From NCBI RefSeq assembly GCF_026015295.1, contig NZ_JAPDUW010000001.1, positions 682,001-746,000 of the forward strand: a stretch of 64,000 nt of DNA, in the 5' to 3' direction. Source of the DNA: Segatella copri. Its GTDB lineage: Bacteria > Bacteroidota > Bacteroidia > Bacteroidales > Bacteroidaceae. Positions 37,687-45,956 of this stretch are shown here, piece after piece. Every line of letters begins with the position of its first letter. Position 1 is the stretch's first letter. The notes beneath the pieces were generated by a model. The model worked only from the letters and a program-made list of their open reading frames with translations, was not told the DNA's origin and did no database searches. A program made the position numbers and the translations under genes.

Positions 37687-38277
37687 ATGAAACAGAAATT
37701 CAATGTAATTACATCAAGCTGCATTCCTCTTCCTTTGGAGAATGTAGATACAGACCAGATCATCCCAGCCCGTTTCCTCAAGGCCATCGATAAAGAGGGC
37801 ATGGGCGACAACCTCTTCCGCGATTGGCGCTACAATGCCGACGGAACTCCAAAGCCAGACTTCGTGATGAACGACCCATCTTACAGTGGTGTCATCCTCG
37901 TAGCTGGCAAGAACTTCGGTTCAGGTTCTTCCCGTGAGCACGCTGCCTGGGCTATCGCAGGTGCAGGCTTCCGTGTAGTCATCAGCTCTTTCTTTGCTGA
38001 TATCCACAAGAACAACGAGTTGAATAACCTCGTATTGCCAGTAGTAGTAAGCGAGGAATTCCTGAAGGAACTCTTCGAGAGCATCGACAAGGATCACAAG
38101 ACAGAGGTGAAGGTAGATCTTCCTAACCAGACCGTGACCAATCTTGCTACTGGCAAGAGCGAGCACTTTGAAATCAACGGCTACAAGAAACACTGTTTGG
38201 AGAATGGTTTGGACGATGTAGACTTCCTCGTTCAGAACCGCGACAAGGTTGAGGCTTGGGAAGCTAAAAACAAGTAA
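37687..38277 (+). CDS. leuD: 3-isopropylmalate dehydratase small subunit
   Basis: The 196-residue swivelling-domain subunit has NVDTDQIIPARFL near the N-terminus and GKNFGSGSSREHAAWAI, the substrate-recognising serine loop. It pairs with leuC and ends only 2 bp before the following synthase gene. Confidence 0.96.
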   Translation: MKQKFNVITSSCIPLPLENVDTDQIIPARFLKAIDKEGMGDNLFRDWRYNADGTPKPDFVMNDPSYSGVILVAGKNFGSGSSREHAAWAIAGAGFRVVISSFFADIHKNNELNNLVLPVVVSEEFLKELFESIDKDHKTEVKVDLPNQTVTNLATGKSEHFEINGYKKHCLENGLDDVDFLVQNRDKVEAWEAKNK

Positions 38278-38279
38278 TT

Positions 38280-39878
38280 ATGAACGTTAACGCAAAGAGA
38301 GATAATTCCCGCATCAAGGAGATTGAGATCATGGACTGCACGCTGCGCGACGGCGAGCAGACCAATGGTGTCAGTTTCCTTCCTCACGAGAAGTTGATGA
38401 TAGCAAGAATGCTGTTGCACGATATCAATGTAGATCGCATTGAGGTGGCTTCAGCGCGTGTGTCAGAAGGTGAAAAGGATGCTGTCGCTCGAATTTGCCG
38501 TTATGCCAAGACTATAGGTAAACTGGATTCCGTTGAGGTATTGGGATTCGTGGATAACAACAAGAGTGTGGATTGGATTGCTGAATGCGGCGGTCATGTC
38601 ATCAACCTCTTGGCTAAGGGTAGCTACAAGCATTGCACCCAGCAACTCAAGATGTCGCCTGAGGAGCATCTCGCTCATATCAAGCAGACCATCGACTATG
38701 CTTTGAGCAAGGGATTCACCGTGAATCTCTACTTGGAGGACTGGTCGAGCGGTATGCGTGACAGTCGTGACTATCTCTTCATGATGATGGATGAGTTGGT
38801 AAAACTGCCTATCAAGCGCTTCCTGCTTCCTGATACGTTGGGTATTCTGAACCCATTGCAGTGTGTAGAGTATATGCGCCAGATGGTGCGCCGTTATCCG
38901 AATTCTCACTTCGACTTCCATGCCCATAACGACTACGATCTGGCTGTGAGCAACTCGCTGGCTGCCGTATTGAGCGGCGCCAAGGGTCTCCACGTTACCG
39001 TGAATGGTCTGGGTGAGCGTTGTGGCAATGCACCATTGGCAAGTGTTCAGGTGATTCTGAAAGACATGTTCGAGGCAAAGACCAATATTAAGGAAGACCG
39101 TCTGAACGATATTTCCCGATTGGTTGAAGGATATAGTGGCATTGCCGTGGCTCCGAATACTCCGGTAGTAGGCGATAACGTCTTTACCCAGGTAGCTGGT
39201 GTGCATGCCGATGGTGACAACAAGGACAAGCTTTATTGCAACGACCTGGTACCTGAGCGTTTCGGCAGACATCGTGAGTATGCGTTGGGTAAGAACTCTG
39301 GTAAGGCGAATATCGTGCAGAACCTCAATGAACTGGGATTGGAACTGACGCCTGAGCAGACCAAGGCGGTGACCAAGCGAATCACCGAACTCGGCGACCG
39401 CAAGGAACTGGTAACCCAGGACGACCTGCCATACATCGTGAGTGATGTATTGAAGCATGGAGCTCCAGAGGATAAGGTGAAACTGGTAAGTTACATGGTA
39501 TCAACCTCATACGGCTTGAAGCCTATAGCCAGTGTAAAGGTAGAAATAGAGGGTAAGGAGTATGAAGACCGTAGCTCCGGTGATGGTCAGTATGATGCTT
39601 TCGTGAAAGCCCTCCGCAACATCTACAAGGTGAAGCTCGGCAAAACCTTCCCTAAGCTCGACAATTATCAGGTAACCATCCCACCTGGTGGCCGTACCGA
39701 TGCCCTCGTTCAGACCGTCATTACCTGGCGTGAAGGTGATCGTATCTGGCGTACCCGAGGCTTGGATGCTGACCAGACAGAAGCAGCTATCAAGGCAACG
39801 CTGAAGATGATTAATATGTACGAGGCAGATAAGAGCGACGAACAGGCTGTATCGCCTCGAAATCTGGATATGGAATAA
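38280..39878 (+). CDS. second DRE-TIM synthase: citramalate synthase-like or 2-isopropylmalate synthase homologue
   Basis: The 532-residue protein has [16 protein letters not shown] (18-33), the metal-binding [10 protein letters not shown] and [10 protein letters not shown], all motifs of the LeuA/citramalate/homocitrate synthase family. A C-terminal LeuA-type regulatory domain covers about 400-510. Sequence divergence from the operon's own leuA and the presence of leuC, leuD and leuB around it fit a citramalate synthase. That enzyme makes citramalate from pyruvate and acetyl-CoA for isoleucine synthesis, which LeuCD and LeuB can process to 2-oxobutyrate. An alternative is an isopropylmalate synthase paralogue. 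Family is firm, substrate is inferred. Confidence 0.88.
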   Translation: MNVNAKRDNSRIKEIEIMDCTLRDGEQTNGVSFLPHEKLMIARMLLHDINVDRIEVASARVSEGEKDAVARICRYAKTIGKLDSVEVLGFVDNNKSVDWIAECGGHVINLLAKGSYKHCTQQLKMSPEEHLAHIKQTIDYALSKGFTVNLYLEDWSSGMRDSRDYLFMMMDELVKLPIKRFLLPDTLGILNPLQCVEYMRQMVRRYPNSHFDFHAHNDYDLAVSNSLAAVLSGAKGLHVTVNGLGERCGNAPLASVQVILKDMFEAKTNIKEDRLNDISRLVEGYSGIAVAPNTPVVGDNVFTQVAGVHADGDNKDKLYCNDLVPERFGRHREYALGKNSGKANIVQNLNELGLELTPEQTKAVTKRITELGDRKELVTQDDLPYIVSDVLKHGAPEDKVKLVSYMVSTSYGLKPIASVKVEIEGKEYEDRSSGDGQYDAFVKALRNIYKVKLGKTFPKLDNYQVTIPPGGRTDALVQTVITWREGDRIWRTRGLDADQTEAAIKATLKMINMYEADKSDEQAVSPRNLDME

Positions 39879-39961
39879 TATCTCCGAAGGTTACGAAAAT
39901 ATCTCCGAAGATTATGAAAATATCTCCGAAGATTACAGAATTATCTCCGAAGGTTATAAAC
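39878..39961 (+). repeat. four tandem 21-bp repeats between the synthase gene and leuB
   Basis: Four head-to-tail units share the core ATCTCCGAAGRTTAYRAA with few changes (39878-39898, 39899-39919, 39920-39940, 39941-39961). The first unit overlaps the stop codon of the upstream gene. The array ends 27 bp before the leuB start. The period of 21 bp (two helical turns, seven codons) is unbroken. Confidence 0.85.
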
Positions 39962-39988
39962 AATAAAATAATTAAAAAATCAAATAAG

Positions 39989-41050
39989 ATGAAATTAAAC
40001 ATTGCAGTTCTCGCCGGTGATGGTATCGGACCAGAGATTATGAAGCAGGGCGTAGCAGTTATGCAGGCCATTGCAGAGAAGTTCAACCACGAGTTTACTT
40101 ATAACGAGGCTATCTGCGGCGCTCACGCTATCGACGAGGTAGGTGATCCATTCCCAGAGGAGACCTTCAAAACTTGTATGGATGCTGATGCTGTGCTCTT
40201 CGCAGCCGTTGGCGACCCACGTTTCGACAACAACCCTACAGCCAAGGTTCGTCCTGAGCAGGGCTTGCTCGCTATGCGTAAGAAGTTGGGCCTCTTCGCC
40301 AATGTTCGCCCAGTAGCCACATTCGATTGTCTGCTCCACAAGTCACCATTGAAGGATGAACTCCTGAAGGGTGCTGACTTCGTTGTTATCCGCGAGTTGA
40401 CTGGCGGTATGTACTTCGGTGAGAAGTATCAGGATAACGATAAGGCATACGATACTGATATCTATACCCGTCCTGAGATTGAGCGCATCCTGAAGGTAGC
40501 TTTCGAGTTTGCCATGAAGCGTAACAAGCACTTGACAGTAGTAGATAAGGCAAACGTATTGGCATCTTCTCGTCTCTGGCGTCAGATTGCCAAGGAGATG
40601 GAGCCACAGTATCCTGAGGTAAATACCGATTATATGTTCATCGACAACGCTTCTATGCGCGTATTGACTGAGCCTACATTCTTCGATGTTATCGTTACAG
40701 AGAATACCTTCGGTGATATCCTGACCGATGAGACTTCTTGCATCACCGGTTCTATGGGCTTGCAGCCATCCAGCTCTCTCGGTGAGCACACACCATTGTT
40801 CGAGCCTGTTCATGGTTCATGGCCACAGGCTGCTGGCAAGAACCTGGCTAACCCTGTAGCTCAGATTCTTTCTGCAGCCATGTTGTTGGAGCACTTCGGC
40901 TTGAACGAGGAGGGTGCCTTGATCCGCAAGGCTGTAGATGCTTCTCTCGATGCCAATGTCCGCACACCTGAAATTCAGGTTGAGGGTGGTGCTCAGTATG
41001 GCACAACTGAGGTTGGCGCATGGATCGTTAACTGGATTAAGAATGCTTAA
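39989..41050 (+). CDS. leuB: 3-isopropylmalate dehydrogenase
   Basis: LeuB oxidises and decarboxylates 3-isopropylmalate. The 353-residue protein begins [18 protein letters not shown]. It has the substrate/NAD motifs [28 protein letters not shown] and DNASMRVL, and the conserved [12 protein letters not shown] chose the ATG at 39989; an in-frame ATG at 39914 would add 25 residues encoded by the 21-bp tandem repeats, which is unlikely. Last gene of the operon; a MITE-like cruciform follows. Confidence 0.96.
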   Translation: MKLNIAVLAGDGIGPEIMKQGVAVMQAIAEKFNHEFTYNEAICGAHAIDEVGDPFPEETFKTCMDADAVLFAAVGDPRFDNNPTAKVRPEQGLLAMRKKLGLFANVRPVATFDCLLHKSPLKDELLKGADFVVIRELTGGMYFGEKYQDNDKAYDTDIYTRPEIERILKVAFEFAMKRNKHLTVVDKANVLASSRLWRQIAKEMEPQYPEVNTDYMFIDNASMRVLTEPTFFDVIVTENTFGDILTDETSCITGSMGLQPSSSLGEHTPLFEPVHGSWPQAAGKNLANPVAQILSAAMLLEHFGLNEEGALIRKAVDASLDANVRTPEIQVEGGAQYGTTEVGAWIVNWIKNA

Positions 41051-41081
41051 TCTGTAAATGGATTTTTCGGCGCTTGATGAT

Positions 41082-41342
41082 AAAAGAGGGTGTGTCATAA
41101 GTTTAAACAATGGCAGCCGAAGACGGGCTGAAAGCCCAAAAGCTCTTAGCCCAGGGCAGCGCCCTGGGTAATGTTGCACAAAACAGGGTCGCCCTGAAAG
41201 GGCAAAAGCTTTGAAATAGAAAGCTTTTGCCCTTTCAGGGCGACTTTGTTGTATCTATTCTAAAACCCAGGGCGCTGCCCTGGGCTAAGAGCTTCTGCCC
41301 TTTCAGGGCGTATGGGATGTGGCTTATGACACACCTTCTTTT
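41082..41342. mobile_element. MITE-like element with terminal and nested perfect inverted repeats
   Basis: The element is bounded by inverted copies of GGTGTGTCATAAG (41089-41101) and CTTATGACACACC (41323-41335), with similarity extending to about 20 bp. Inside is a perfect 29-bp inverted repeat (41141-41169 with 41265-41293). Nested in that is a perfect 24-bp inverted repeat (41188-41211 with 41221-41244). The 29-bp arm is itself palindromic (CCCAGGGCAGCGCCCTGGG). There is no ORF. It fills the gap between leuB and the TPR gene. Terminal repeats of this kind suggest a non-autonomous transposable element; no target duplication is evident. Confidence 0.75.
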
Positions 41343-41412
41343 CTTGTTGATTGTCCTGTCTTTCTGAAATTTAGTTCTTTTTGTAAACTCAAATAAGTTT
41401 TATAGTTTTTTA

Positions 41413-41444
41413 TTTGGCAGTTTGCAAAAGTCTTCTTAACTTTG
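41413..41444 (+). promoter_or_regulatory. promoter of the TPR lipoprotein/phosphoesterase run
   Basis: TTTG (41413-41416) and TAACTTTG (41437-41444) are separated by 20 bp. The ATG follows only 4 bp after the -7 element, so the mRNA is nearly leaderless. Confidence 0.78.
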
Positions 41445-41448
41445 CACC

Positions 41449-42162
41449 ATGAAAAGTTTTTATACATTATTATTGGCATCGATGGTTTCTTTGTCTGTAT
41501 CTGCGCAGAACGTAGATGCCGACAAGGCACGTGCTGCTCAGAATAAAGCCTTGCGCGATTCACTCTCCAAGGCTACAGAAATGCTTGCATATCATCCCGA
41601 CAGTATCGATCTGCGACTGAAAAAGGCTGCTTGGAATATCCAGTTGGAGCAATGGCAATATGCCAAGGATGATCTTGATAAGGTACTCTTTCTGAACAAT
41701 ACCAATATCGCCGGTTTATTCTATCGTGCCTTTGTCAATGAGAAGTTGCTCCGTTATAACTTTGCGCGTCTAGATTATCAGAATCTTCTGGTACTTGTTC
41801 CTGGCAACTTCCAGGCGCAACTCGGTCTGGCTTTGCTCAATGAGAAAGATAAGCATTATACCGAGGCTTACGATGGCATTAACAGTCTGATAGAGCAGTA
41901 CCCTGACAGTGCGATGGCTTATGCTGCAAGAGGTGGCATGGAGAAGGAGAGGGGTATGCTTGAGCTGGCAGAGTTTGATTACGCCAAGGCGATGGAGTTG
42001 GATGCCGGTAATGAGGATTTTGCTTTCAATCATGTAGACATCCTGATTCTGCTTGGAAGAAAAGATGAAGCCTATCGTGATTTGAAGAAACTGCTCGATG
42101 CCGGTTGCCAGCCTGGCAGATTGCAAGGTTTCTATGCAAGGTTGAAAAAGAAGAAAAAGTAG
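41449..42162 (+). CDS. exported tetratricopeptide-repeat protein
   Basis: The 237-residue protein has a signal peptide (MKSFYTLLLASMVSLSVSAQ) and about five TPR-like helix pairs (residues 35-230, for example PDSIDLRLKKAAWNIQLEQW and PDSAMAYAARGGMEKERGML). It is probably periplasmic and scaffolds protein interactions. It is the first of three same-strand genes, with the phosphoesterase 48 bp downstream. Confidence 0.85.
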   Translation: MKSFYTLLLASMVSLSVSAQNVDADKARAAQNKALRDSLSKATEMLAYHPDSIDLRLKKAAWNIQLEQWQYAKDDLDKVLFLNNTNIAGLFYRAFVNEKLLRYNFARLDYQNLLVLVPGNFQAQLGLALLNEKDKHYTEAYDGINSLIEQYPDSAMAYAARGGMEKERGMLELAEFDYAKAMELDAGNEDFAFNHVDILILLGRKDEAYRDLKKLLDAGCQPGRLQGFYARLKKKKK

Positions 42163-42210
42163 TATTTAAGAGTTATAAAAAAAGAGTTTTTAAAGATAAA
42201 TAAGACAAGA

Positions 42211-43026
42211 ATGCATAAAATTATTCCCTATATCCTGGCTGTCTGTTGTCTCTGTATGGTGGCATCCTGCGATACTGTCTTCGATGTTCATCCGTATGAT
42301 GTGCAAATCGATGGGGCAAGAAATCTGAATGTTACCAATATTCAGAAGATTGAGGCTGCAGTAAAGTCGAAAGATACAATCCGTTTTGCTATGATCAGCG
42401 ATTCACACCAGTGGTTGGATGATTTGAAGAGTGAGGTTAATGATATCAATCGCCGCAGTGATTCCCTCGATTTCGTGATTCATTGTGGAGACCTTACCGA
42501 CTTTGGTGCTACCCGTGAGTTTCAGTGGACCCGTGACCATCTTCAGAAGTTGAAGATACCTTTCGTGGCTCTGCTGGGTAATCATGACTGTTTGGGAACA
42601 GGTAACCAGTCTTATCAGAAAATCTTTGGTAATCCGGATTTCAGTTTCATCGCCGGTAAGGTAAAGTTTGTCTGCCTTAATACCAATGCCATAGAGTTTG
42701 ACTATTCTCGCCCTGTACCTAATTTCGATTTCATGGAAGAGCAGGTTAAGGCAGATGCAGATGACTTTTCGCGTACCATTGTCTGCATGCATGCAGGACC
42801 TTATTCAGAACAGTTTAATAATAATGTGGCTAAGGTCTTTAATTTTTATACCCATCAGTTTCCCGGTTTGATGTGCTGTCTTTACGGTCATGGTCATCAT
42901 ACCGAGCAAAATGACATTTATGGCGATGGCATCATCTATTATCAGGTGGCTAATGCCGCTAAGCATCAATACTATATATTCACTATTACTCCAACAGATT
43001 ATCGTTATGAAATTATTGAGTTTTAA
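42211..43026 (+). CDS. calcineurin-like metallophosphoesterase lipoprotein
   Basis: The 271-residue protein has a lipobox VASC (Cys20) and the full metallophosphoesterase signature: D-x-H as SDSH (near 67), GDLTD, GNHDC, then a histidine in CMHAGP and GHGHH at the end. It is likely a metal-dependent phosphatase anchored on the envelope. The substrate is unknown. Its last 20 bp overlap the next gene, implying coupled translation. Confidence 0.9.
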   Translation: MHKIIPYILAVCCLCMVASCDTVFDVHPYDVQIDGARNLNVTNIQKIEAAVKSKDTIRFAMISDSHQWLDDLKSEVNDINRRSDSLDFVIHCGDLTDFGATREFQWTRDHLQKLKIPFVALLGNHDCLGTGNQSYQKIFGNPDFSFIAGKVKFVCLNTNAIEFDYSRPVPNFDFMEEQVKADADDFSRTIVCMHAGPYSEQFNNNVAKVFNFYTHQFPGLMCCLYGHGHHTEQNDIYGDGIIYYQVANAAKHQYYIFTITPTDYRYEIIEF

Positions 43027-43732
43027 GCATATATTCATTCTGGGAGCTTTGCTTGCTGCAGGTTCAGTACAGGTTCATGCTGCCGATGAGGTTACCGGGA
43101 AAAGTGAGGAGTTGGAACTGACGGATAGTATCGTTCATGATACGCTGGTGTTGGCGGATGGCAAACTGACCCGATATGACCGCCGCGTCATGCGCTACCG
43201 TAAGCATTGGAATTTGCTGATACCTACTAGTGGTATCATTCAGACCTGTGGTAATATGGGTATCATTTCGCTGGGTATCGGATGGGAATATGGTAAGCGC
43301 CGCCAGTGGGAAACGCAGCTCTTGTTTGGCTACATCCCGAAGTTCAGTTCTGACGATGAGAAGTTAACCATGACGCTCAAGGAGAATTTCATTCCTTGGC
43401 GTCGCAATATCGGTAAGGGTTGGTGGTTTGAACCGCTGGAGTGCAGCCTGTATTTCAATACGGTGTTCGGACATGATTTTTGGACAAAGCAGCCTACCAA
43501 GTATGAAAGCGGCTACTATCCATTCTCTACCAGAGTCCGTCCTAATATCGCCTTGGGTGAACGTTTCAAGTATGATATTCCGCACAATAAACGTAAGCGT
43601 ATCAAGAGTATTACGTTCTTCTATGAGTTGGGTACAACGGATATCTACTTTATGCGTTTCTACCGTAACGGCAATGCCGGTTTCTGGGATGTCTTCGGTC
43701 TCTCTATCGGTGCCAAAGTGCAGTACCTTTAA
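43007..43732 (+). CDS. putative outer-membrane beta-barrel protein
   Basis: I chose the ATG at 43007 because it opens with a clear signal peptide (MKLLSFKHIFILGALLAAGS...VHA) and removes a meaningless 39-residue upstream extension. The 241-residue protein then alternates polar and aromatic residues in strand-like segments (WETQLLFGYIPKF, SITFFYELGTTDIYFMRFYR, VFGLSIGAKVQYL), ending in an aromatic-rich strand as outer-membrane barrels do. Its start overlaps the phosphoesterase gene by 20 bp and its end overlaps the convergent aminotransferase by 4 bp. Function unknown. Confidence 0.72.
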   Translation: MKLLSFKHIFILGALLAAGSVQVHAADEVTGKSEELELTDSIVHDTLVLADGKLTRYDRRVMRYRKHWNLLIPTSGIIQTCGNMGIISLGIGWEYGKRRQWETQLLFGYIPKFSSDDEKLTMTLKENFIPWRRNIGKGWWFEPLECSLYFNTVFGHDFWTKQPTKYESGYYPFSTRVRPNIALGERFKYDIPHNKRKRIKSITFFYELGTTDIYFMRFYRNGNAGFWDVFGLSIGAKVQYL

Positions 43733-44892
43733 ACCAAGAACTGGTTGATGAGTTTGCTTACTCTGATGATATCTTCATCGTTGAGCGATGAGTTGCAAGG
43801 CAGACTCAGTTCTTCGTCAGCTATTCTCTTGGCTACCGGAAATTCCAGATGATTCATTTCCGGATAGCATGGCTGCAGATAGGGTGGGCGGAAGTAATGA
43901 ATCTTTGTGCCGACCCCATTCTCAGCCAGAAATGCTTTCAGTTGGTCTCGTTTCGGGGTAAGGAAAGGGAAGACGTGGAAAACATTTTCATGAGCAGGAG
44001 AGATGAGTTTCGCAGCGATGCATCTGTCCTTGATGCTGTCATCCAGATGCTCCAGATATAGCTGTACCTGTCTGTATCTCGCTTTCTGTTCGTTCTCAGG
44101 ATATTGCAGTTTCACATTCAGTACCGCAGCCTGAATCTCATCCATGCGCGAGTTGACGCCCTGGTATCTGAAGATGCCGTCTTCTATCTTTCCATATTCG
44201 TGTAGTGACATGATGGCTTCCGCCAATTCCCTGTTATTGGTAGTTACAGCTCCCGCATCTCCCAATGCTCCCAGATTCTTGCTAGGATAAAAACTGTGGG
44301 CGGCAGCATCCGAAAGATTTCCGGTATATCTTCTTTTCGATGGTTTTTCAGAAGAATCAGATAGAGTAGTGGAGCATCCGAATCCCTGCGCATTGTCTTC
44401 GAAAAGCAAGAGATGATGCTTCTTGCAGATTTCAGCAATCTTCGGAGTCCATGCCAGCTTGCCATAGAGATGAACAATCATGATGGCTTTGGTCTTCGGT
44501 GTAATTCGGGCTTCTATCAGTTGGTCATCTATCTGTAATGTACCGATGTTGGCATCCACCAATACAGGTGTCAGTCCTACGCTGCTGATGGCAAGTACGG
44601 TAGCGAAATAAGTGTTGGCAGGCACGATCACCTCATCACCTTTCTGCAACTTTCCGATAGCCAGTTCGCCCATCAGCATCAGTTTGAGCGCATCCGTCCC
44701 ATTAGCGCAGCTGATGCAGTATTCTGTACCGATAAACTGTGCATACGATTTCTCAAACTTCTTTACGGCTTCGCCTTGCAGATACCATCCGCTGTTGACC
44801 ACCTTGTTGATAGCATCCTTTATCTCCTTCTCGTAAGGCTCATTGATAGCCTTCAGGTCGAGATAAGGAATCTTCTTAACTTCTGTTTCCAT
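43729..44892 (-). CDS. DegT/DnrJ/EryC1-family sugar aminotransferase
   Basis: The 387-residue PLP enzyme transfers an amino group to a nucleotide keto-sugar for surface glycan synthesis. PLP-binding features are SCANGTDALKLML, FEDNAQGFGC and the Schiff-base Lys205 in SFYPSKNLGALGDAGAV. A loop of about 15 residues (STTLSDSSEKPSKRRYT, 174-190) is an insertion relative to the common family. It has its own leader with a hairpin and promoter at 45.0-45.1 kb. It is at the far end of the polysaccharide locus and probably works with the CapD-type enzyme and the glycosyltransferases. Confidence 0.92.
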   Translation of the reverse strand: METEVKKIPYLDLKAINEPYEKEIKDAINKVVNSGWYLQGEAVKKFEKSYAQFIGTEYCISCANGTDALKLMLMGELAIGKLQKGDEVIVPANTYFATVLAISSVGLTPVLVDANIGTLQIDDQLIEARITPKTKAIMIVHLYGKLAWTPKIAEICKKHHLLLFEDNAQGFGCSTTLSDSSEKPSKRRYTGNLSDAAAHSFYPSKNLGALGDAGAVTTNNRELAEAIMSLHEYGKIEDGIFRYQGVNSRMDEIQAAVLNVKLQYPENEQKARYRQVQLYLEHLDDSIKDRCIAAKLISPAHENVFHVFPFLTPKRDQLKAFLAENGVGTKIHYFRPPYLQPCYPEMNHLEFPVAKRIADEELSLPCNSSLNDEDIIRVSKLINQFLV

Positions 44893-44985
44893 TGTTTCTT
44901 CTGTGATGATTTATACAAGTGATAAGACTTGTTTCTATAAATAAAAACGGATGTTTTGCGGTATTTATTATATGGGGAGCTATAA

Positions 44986-45023
44986 AAAAGACAAGAGCAG
45001 CTATCTTCTCAGACAACTGCTCT
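44986..45023 (-). terminator. intrinsic terminator inside the leader of the aminotransferase gene
   Basis: On the minus strand AGAGCAG and CTGCTCT (45017-45023 and 44994-45000) form the stem, followed by TGTCTTTTTTATA. It lies between the promoter element at 45083-45090 and the gene start at 44892, so it would stop transcription unless an antiterminator acts. Confidence 0.65.
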
Positions 45024-45082
45024 ACATTCAATAGGTATTAGTTTTCTTTAAGGTAAAAAGATTGTATTCAGGATAACGTTTG

Positions 45083-45090
45083 CAAAGGTA
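45083..45090 (-). promoter_or_regulatory. -7 element TACCTTTG for the aminotransferase
   Basis: On the minus strand the bases read TACCTTTG, a consensus -7 element 190 bp before the start codon. No standard -33 is seen. Confidence 0.5.
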
Positions 45091-45228
45091 CTAAAAAAAA
45101 CTGAAATAAAAAAATAAAATGGCAACAAATTTACCATCAACTTAAAAAAAAGTTTTAAAAACCCTTTGCGGAGTCTTTTCTATTTGTACAAGGAACCAGA
45201 TTTTTATATAAATAATGCCAAATTAAAA

Positions 45229-45278
45229 GCTGTGAAATGGAAAAACTGTCACGAAACCGTCTTTTTCCCTTTCACAGC
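45229..45278 (-). terminator. terminator that once ended a sugar-transferase gene
   Basis: GCTGTGAAATGGAAAAA (45229-45245) and TTTTTCCCTTTCACAGC (45262-45278) pair at 16 of 17 positions; on the minus strand TTTTAATTT follows. It sits 9 bp beyond the stop of the fossil sugar transferase at 45288. Confidence 0.8.
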
Positions 45279-45287
45279 GTTCGATGT

Positions 45288-45345
45288 CTAAAATATTTTG
45301 CCAAACAGGATGTTTATCATTGTTTTGATTCGATATGCGCTCTCT
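45288..45345 (-). pseudogene. fossil C-terminus of an undecaprenyl-phosphate sugar transferase
   Basis: On the minus strand the frame ends in IKTMINILFGKIF and TAG. The intact transferase at 47343-48029 ends in FKTMVNIMFGKIF. Nothing else of that gene remains here: only about 15-19 residues are preserved next to a proper terminator. It marks where an older initiating transferase gene ended before the region was rearranged. Confidence 0.75.
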
Positions 45346-45377
45346 AAAAATGGTTACCATCAATATATAGTCAATAT

Positions 45378-45410
45378 GCTATGTTGGGTATGATTCTTCC
45401 CAACAGTTAG
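45378..45410 (+). pseudogene. fossil 3' end of an AAA/PD-(D/E)XK gene
   Basis: The reading frame AMLGMILPNS plus stop matches AMFGMNLSNS plus stop at the end of the truncated AAA gene at 46128-47252. The DNA block CCAACAGTTARATAAGG is shared across and beyond the stop (45400-45416 and 47242-47258). Only this tail survives. After it the sequence up to 45516 shows no gene. Confidence 0.6.
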
Positions 45411-45516
45411 ATAAGGTGTCTTCCAACTCCAAATTCTTCTGCAACTTGCGAGAATCGGATATATTTTTTAGCCTTTATCGTTTAAAAGATTCTAAAAACC
45501 AATAATTATCGTTTAC

Positions 45517-45553
45517 GAGTTCCCACTATGGGAACTCTCCTTTATTTTATTTT
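45517..45553 (+). terminator. terminator hairpin in the 45-46 kb gap
   Basis: GAGTTCCC (45517-45524) and GGGAACTC (45530-45537) form an 8-bp stem with a 5-nt loop, followed by TCCTTTATTTTATTTTTT. It probably terminated a gene now missing. Confidence 0.7.
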
Positions 45554-45556
45554 TTG

Positions 45557-45564
45557 TATCTTTG
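45557..45564 (+). promoter_or_regulatory. orphan -7 element TATCTTTG
   Basis: A TATCTTTGCACC block of the usual type is present but no intact gene follows: the next 500 bp have only short, composition-driven reading frames. It suggests that the gene once behind this promoter was lost. Confidence 0.4.
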
Positions 45565-45728
45565 CACCATGTGACACAGATTAGAACCTTATTACCTACT
45601 TTAGAGGCGTCGCGACAAAAACAGTAATGTACGGATCTCTACTTCCGAAAGCCAACGGAGGCGGAGACAGGAGAGTTTATGCCCATAGCAAGAGAGCTAT
45701 ACAGCGCATTCTCTGCTCAGTGTTCACG

Positions 45729-45872
45729 GTGACAGGGTGACAGGGTGACACGAGTTTTTCAACATTTCGCCTCGCACGCGGGCAGGCAGGAAAAATCAGG
45801 CCGAAAGTTCCTGCCTGCCCGCGCGAGAGTAAATCTTCAGAAATCACTGTCACCAGTGTCACCCTGTCACCC
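45729..45872. repeat. nested palindrome: perfect 16-bp inverted repeat inside GGTGACAGGGTGACA inverted repeats
   Basis: CGCGGGCAGGCAGGAA (45777-45792) and TTCCTGCCTGCCCGCG (45808-45823) are perfect inverted copies, extended by CTCG on both sides with a 2-nt bulge. Outside lie tandem GGTGACAGGGTGAC words (from about 45729) and their inverse GTCACCCTGTCACC (to about 45872). The whole can fold into one long hairpin. It does not look like coding DNA. Confidence 0.8.
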
Positions 45873-45905
45873 AGAAGTCGGTTGCTTCCGAGACGGAAAT
45901 CAAAG

Positions 45906-45956
45906 ACTTACGATGCAAAAGTCAGTTACTTACGATGCAAAAGTCAGGGACTTACG
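45906..45956 (+). repeat. two perfect 20-bp direct repeats plus a partial third
   Basis: ACTTACGATGCAAAAGTCAG occurs at 45906-45925 and 45928-45947 (22-bp period), followed by ACTTACG at 45950-45956. It lies between the nested palindrome and the 58-bp repeat. Confidence 0.8.

Noticed and set aside
38463-39458. Long antisense reading frame (331 codons) opposite the second synthase gene
   Set aside because: It mirrors the strongly biased codons of the sense gene and shows no domain; the sense strand has clear synthase motifs.
39878-39961. CRISPR array
   Set aside because: The 21-bp units are head to tail with no spacers, and there are no cas genes in the window.
39914-39988. 25-residue N-terminal extension of LeuB
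   Set aside because: It translates the tandem repeats; LeuB proteins begin close to [15 protein letters not shown].
42890-43006. 39-residue N-terminal extension of the putative outer-membrane protein
   Set aside because: It lies inside the phosphoesterase gene in another frame, and the ATG at 43007 opens a proper signal peptide.
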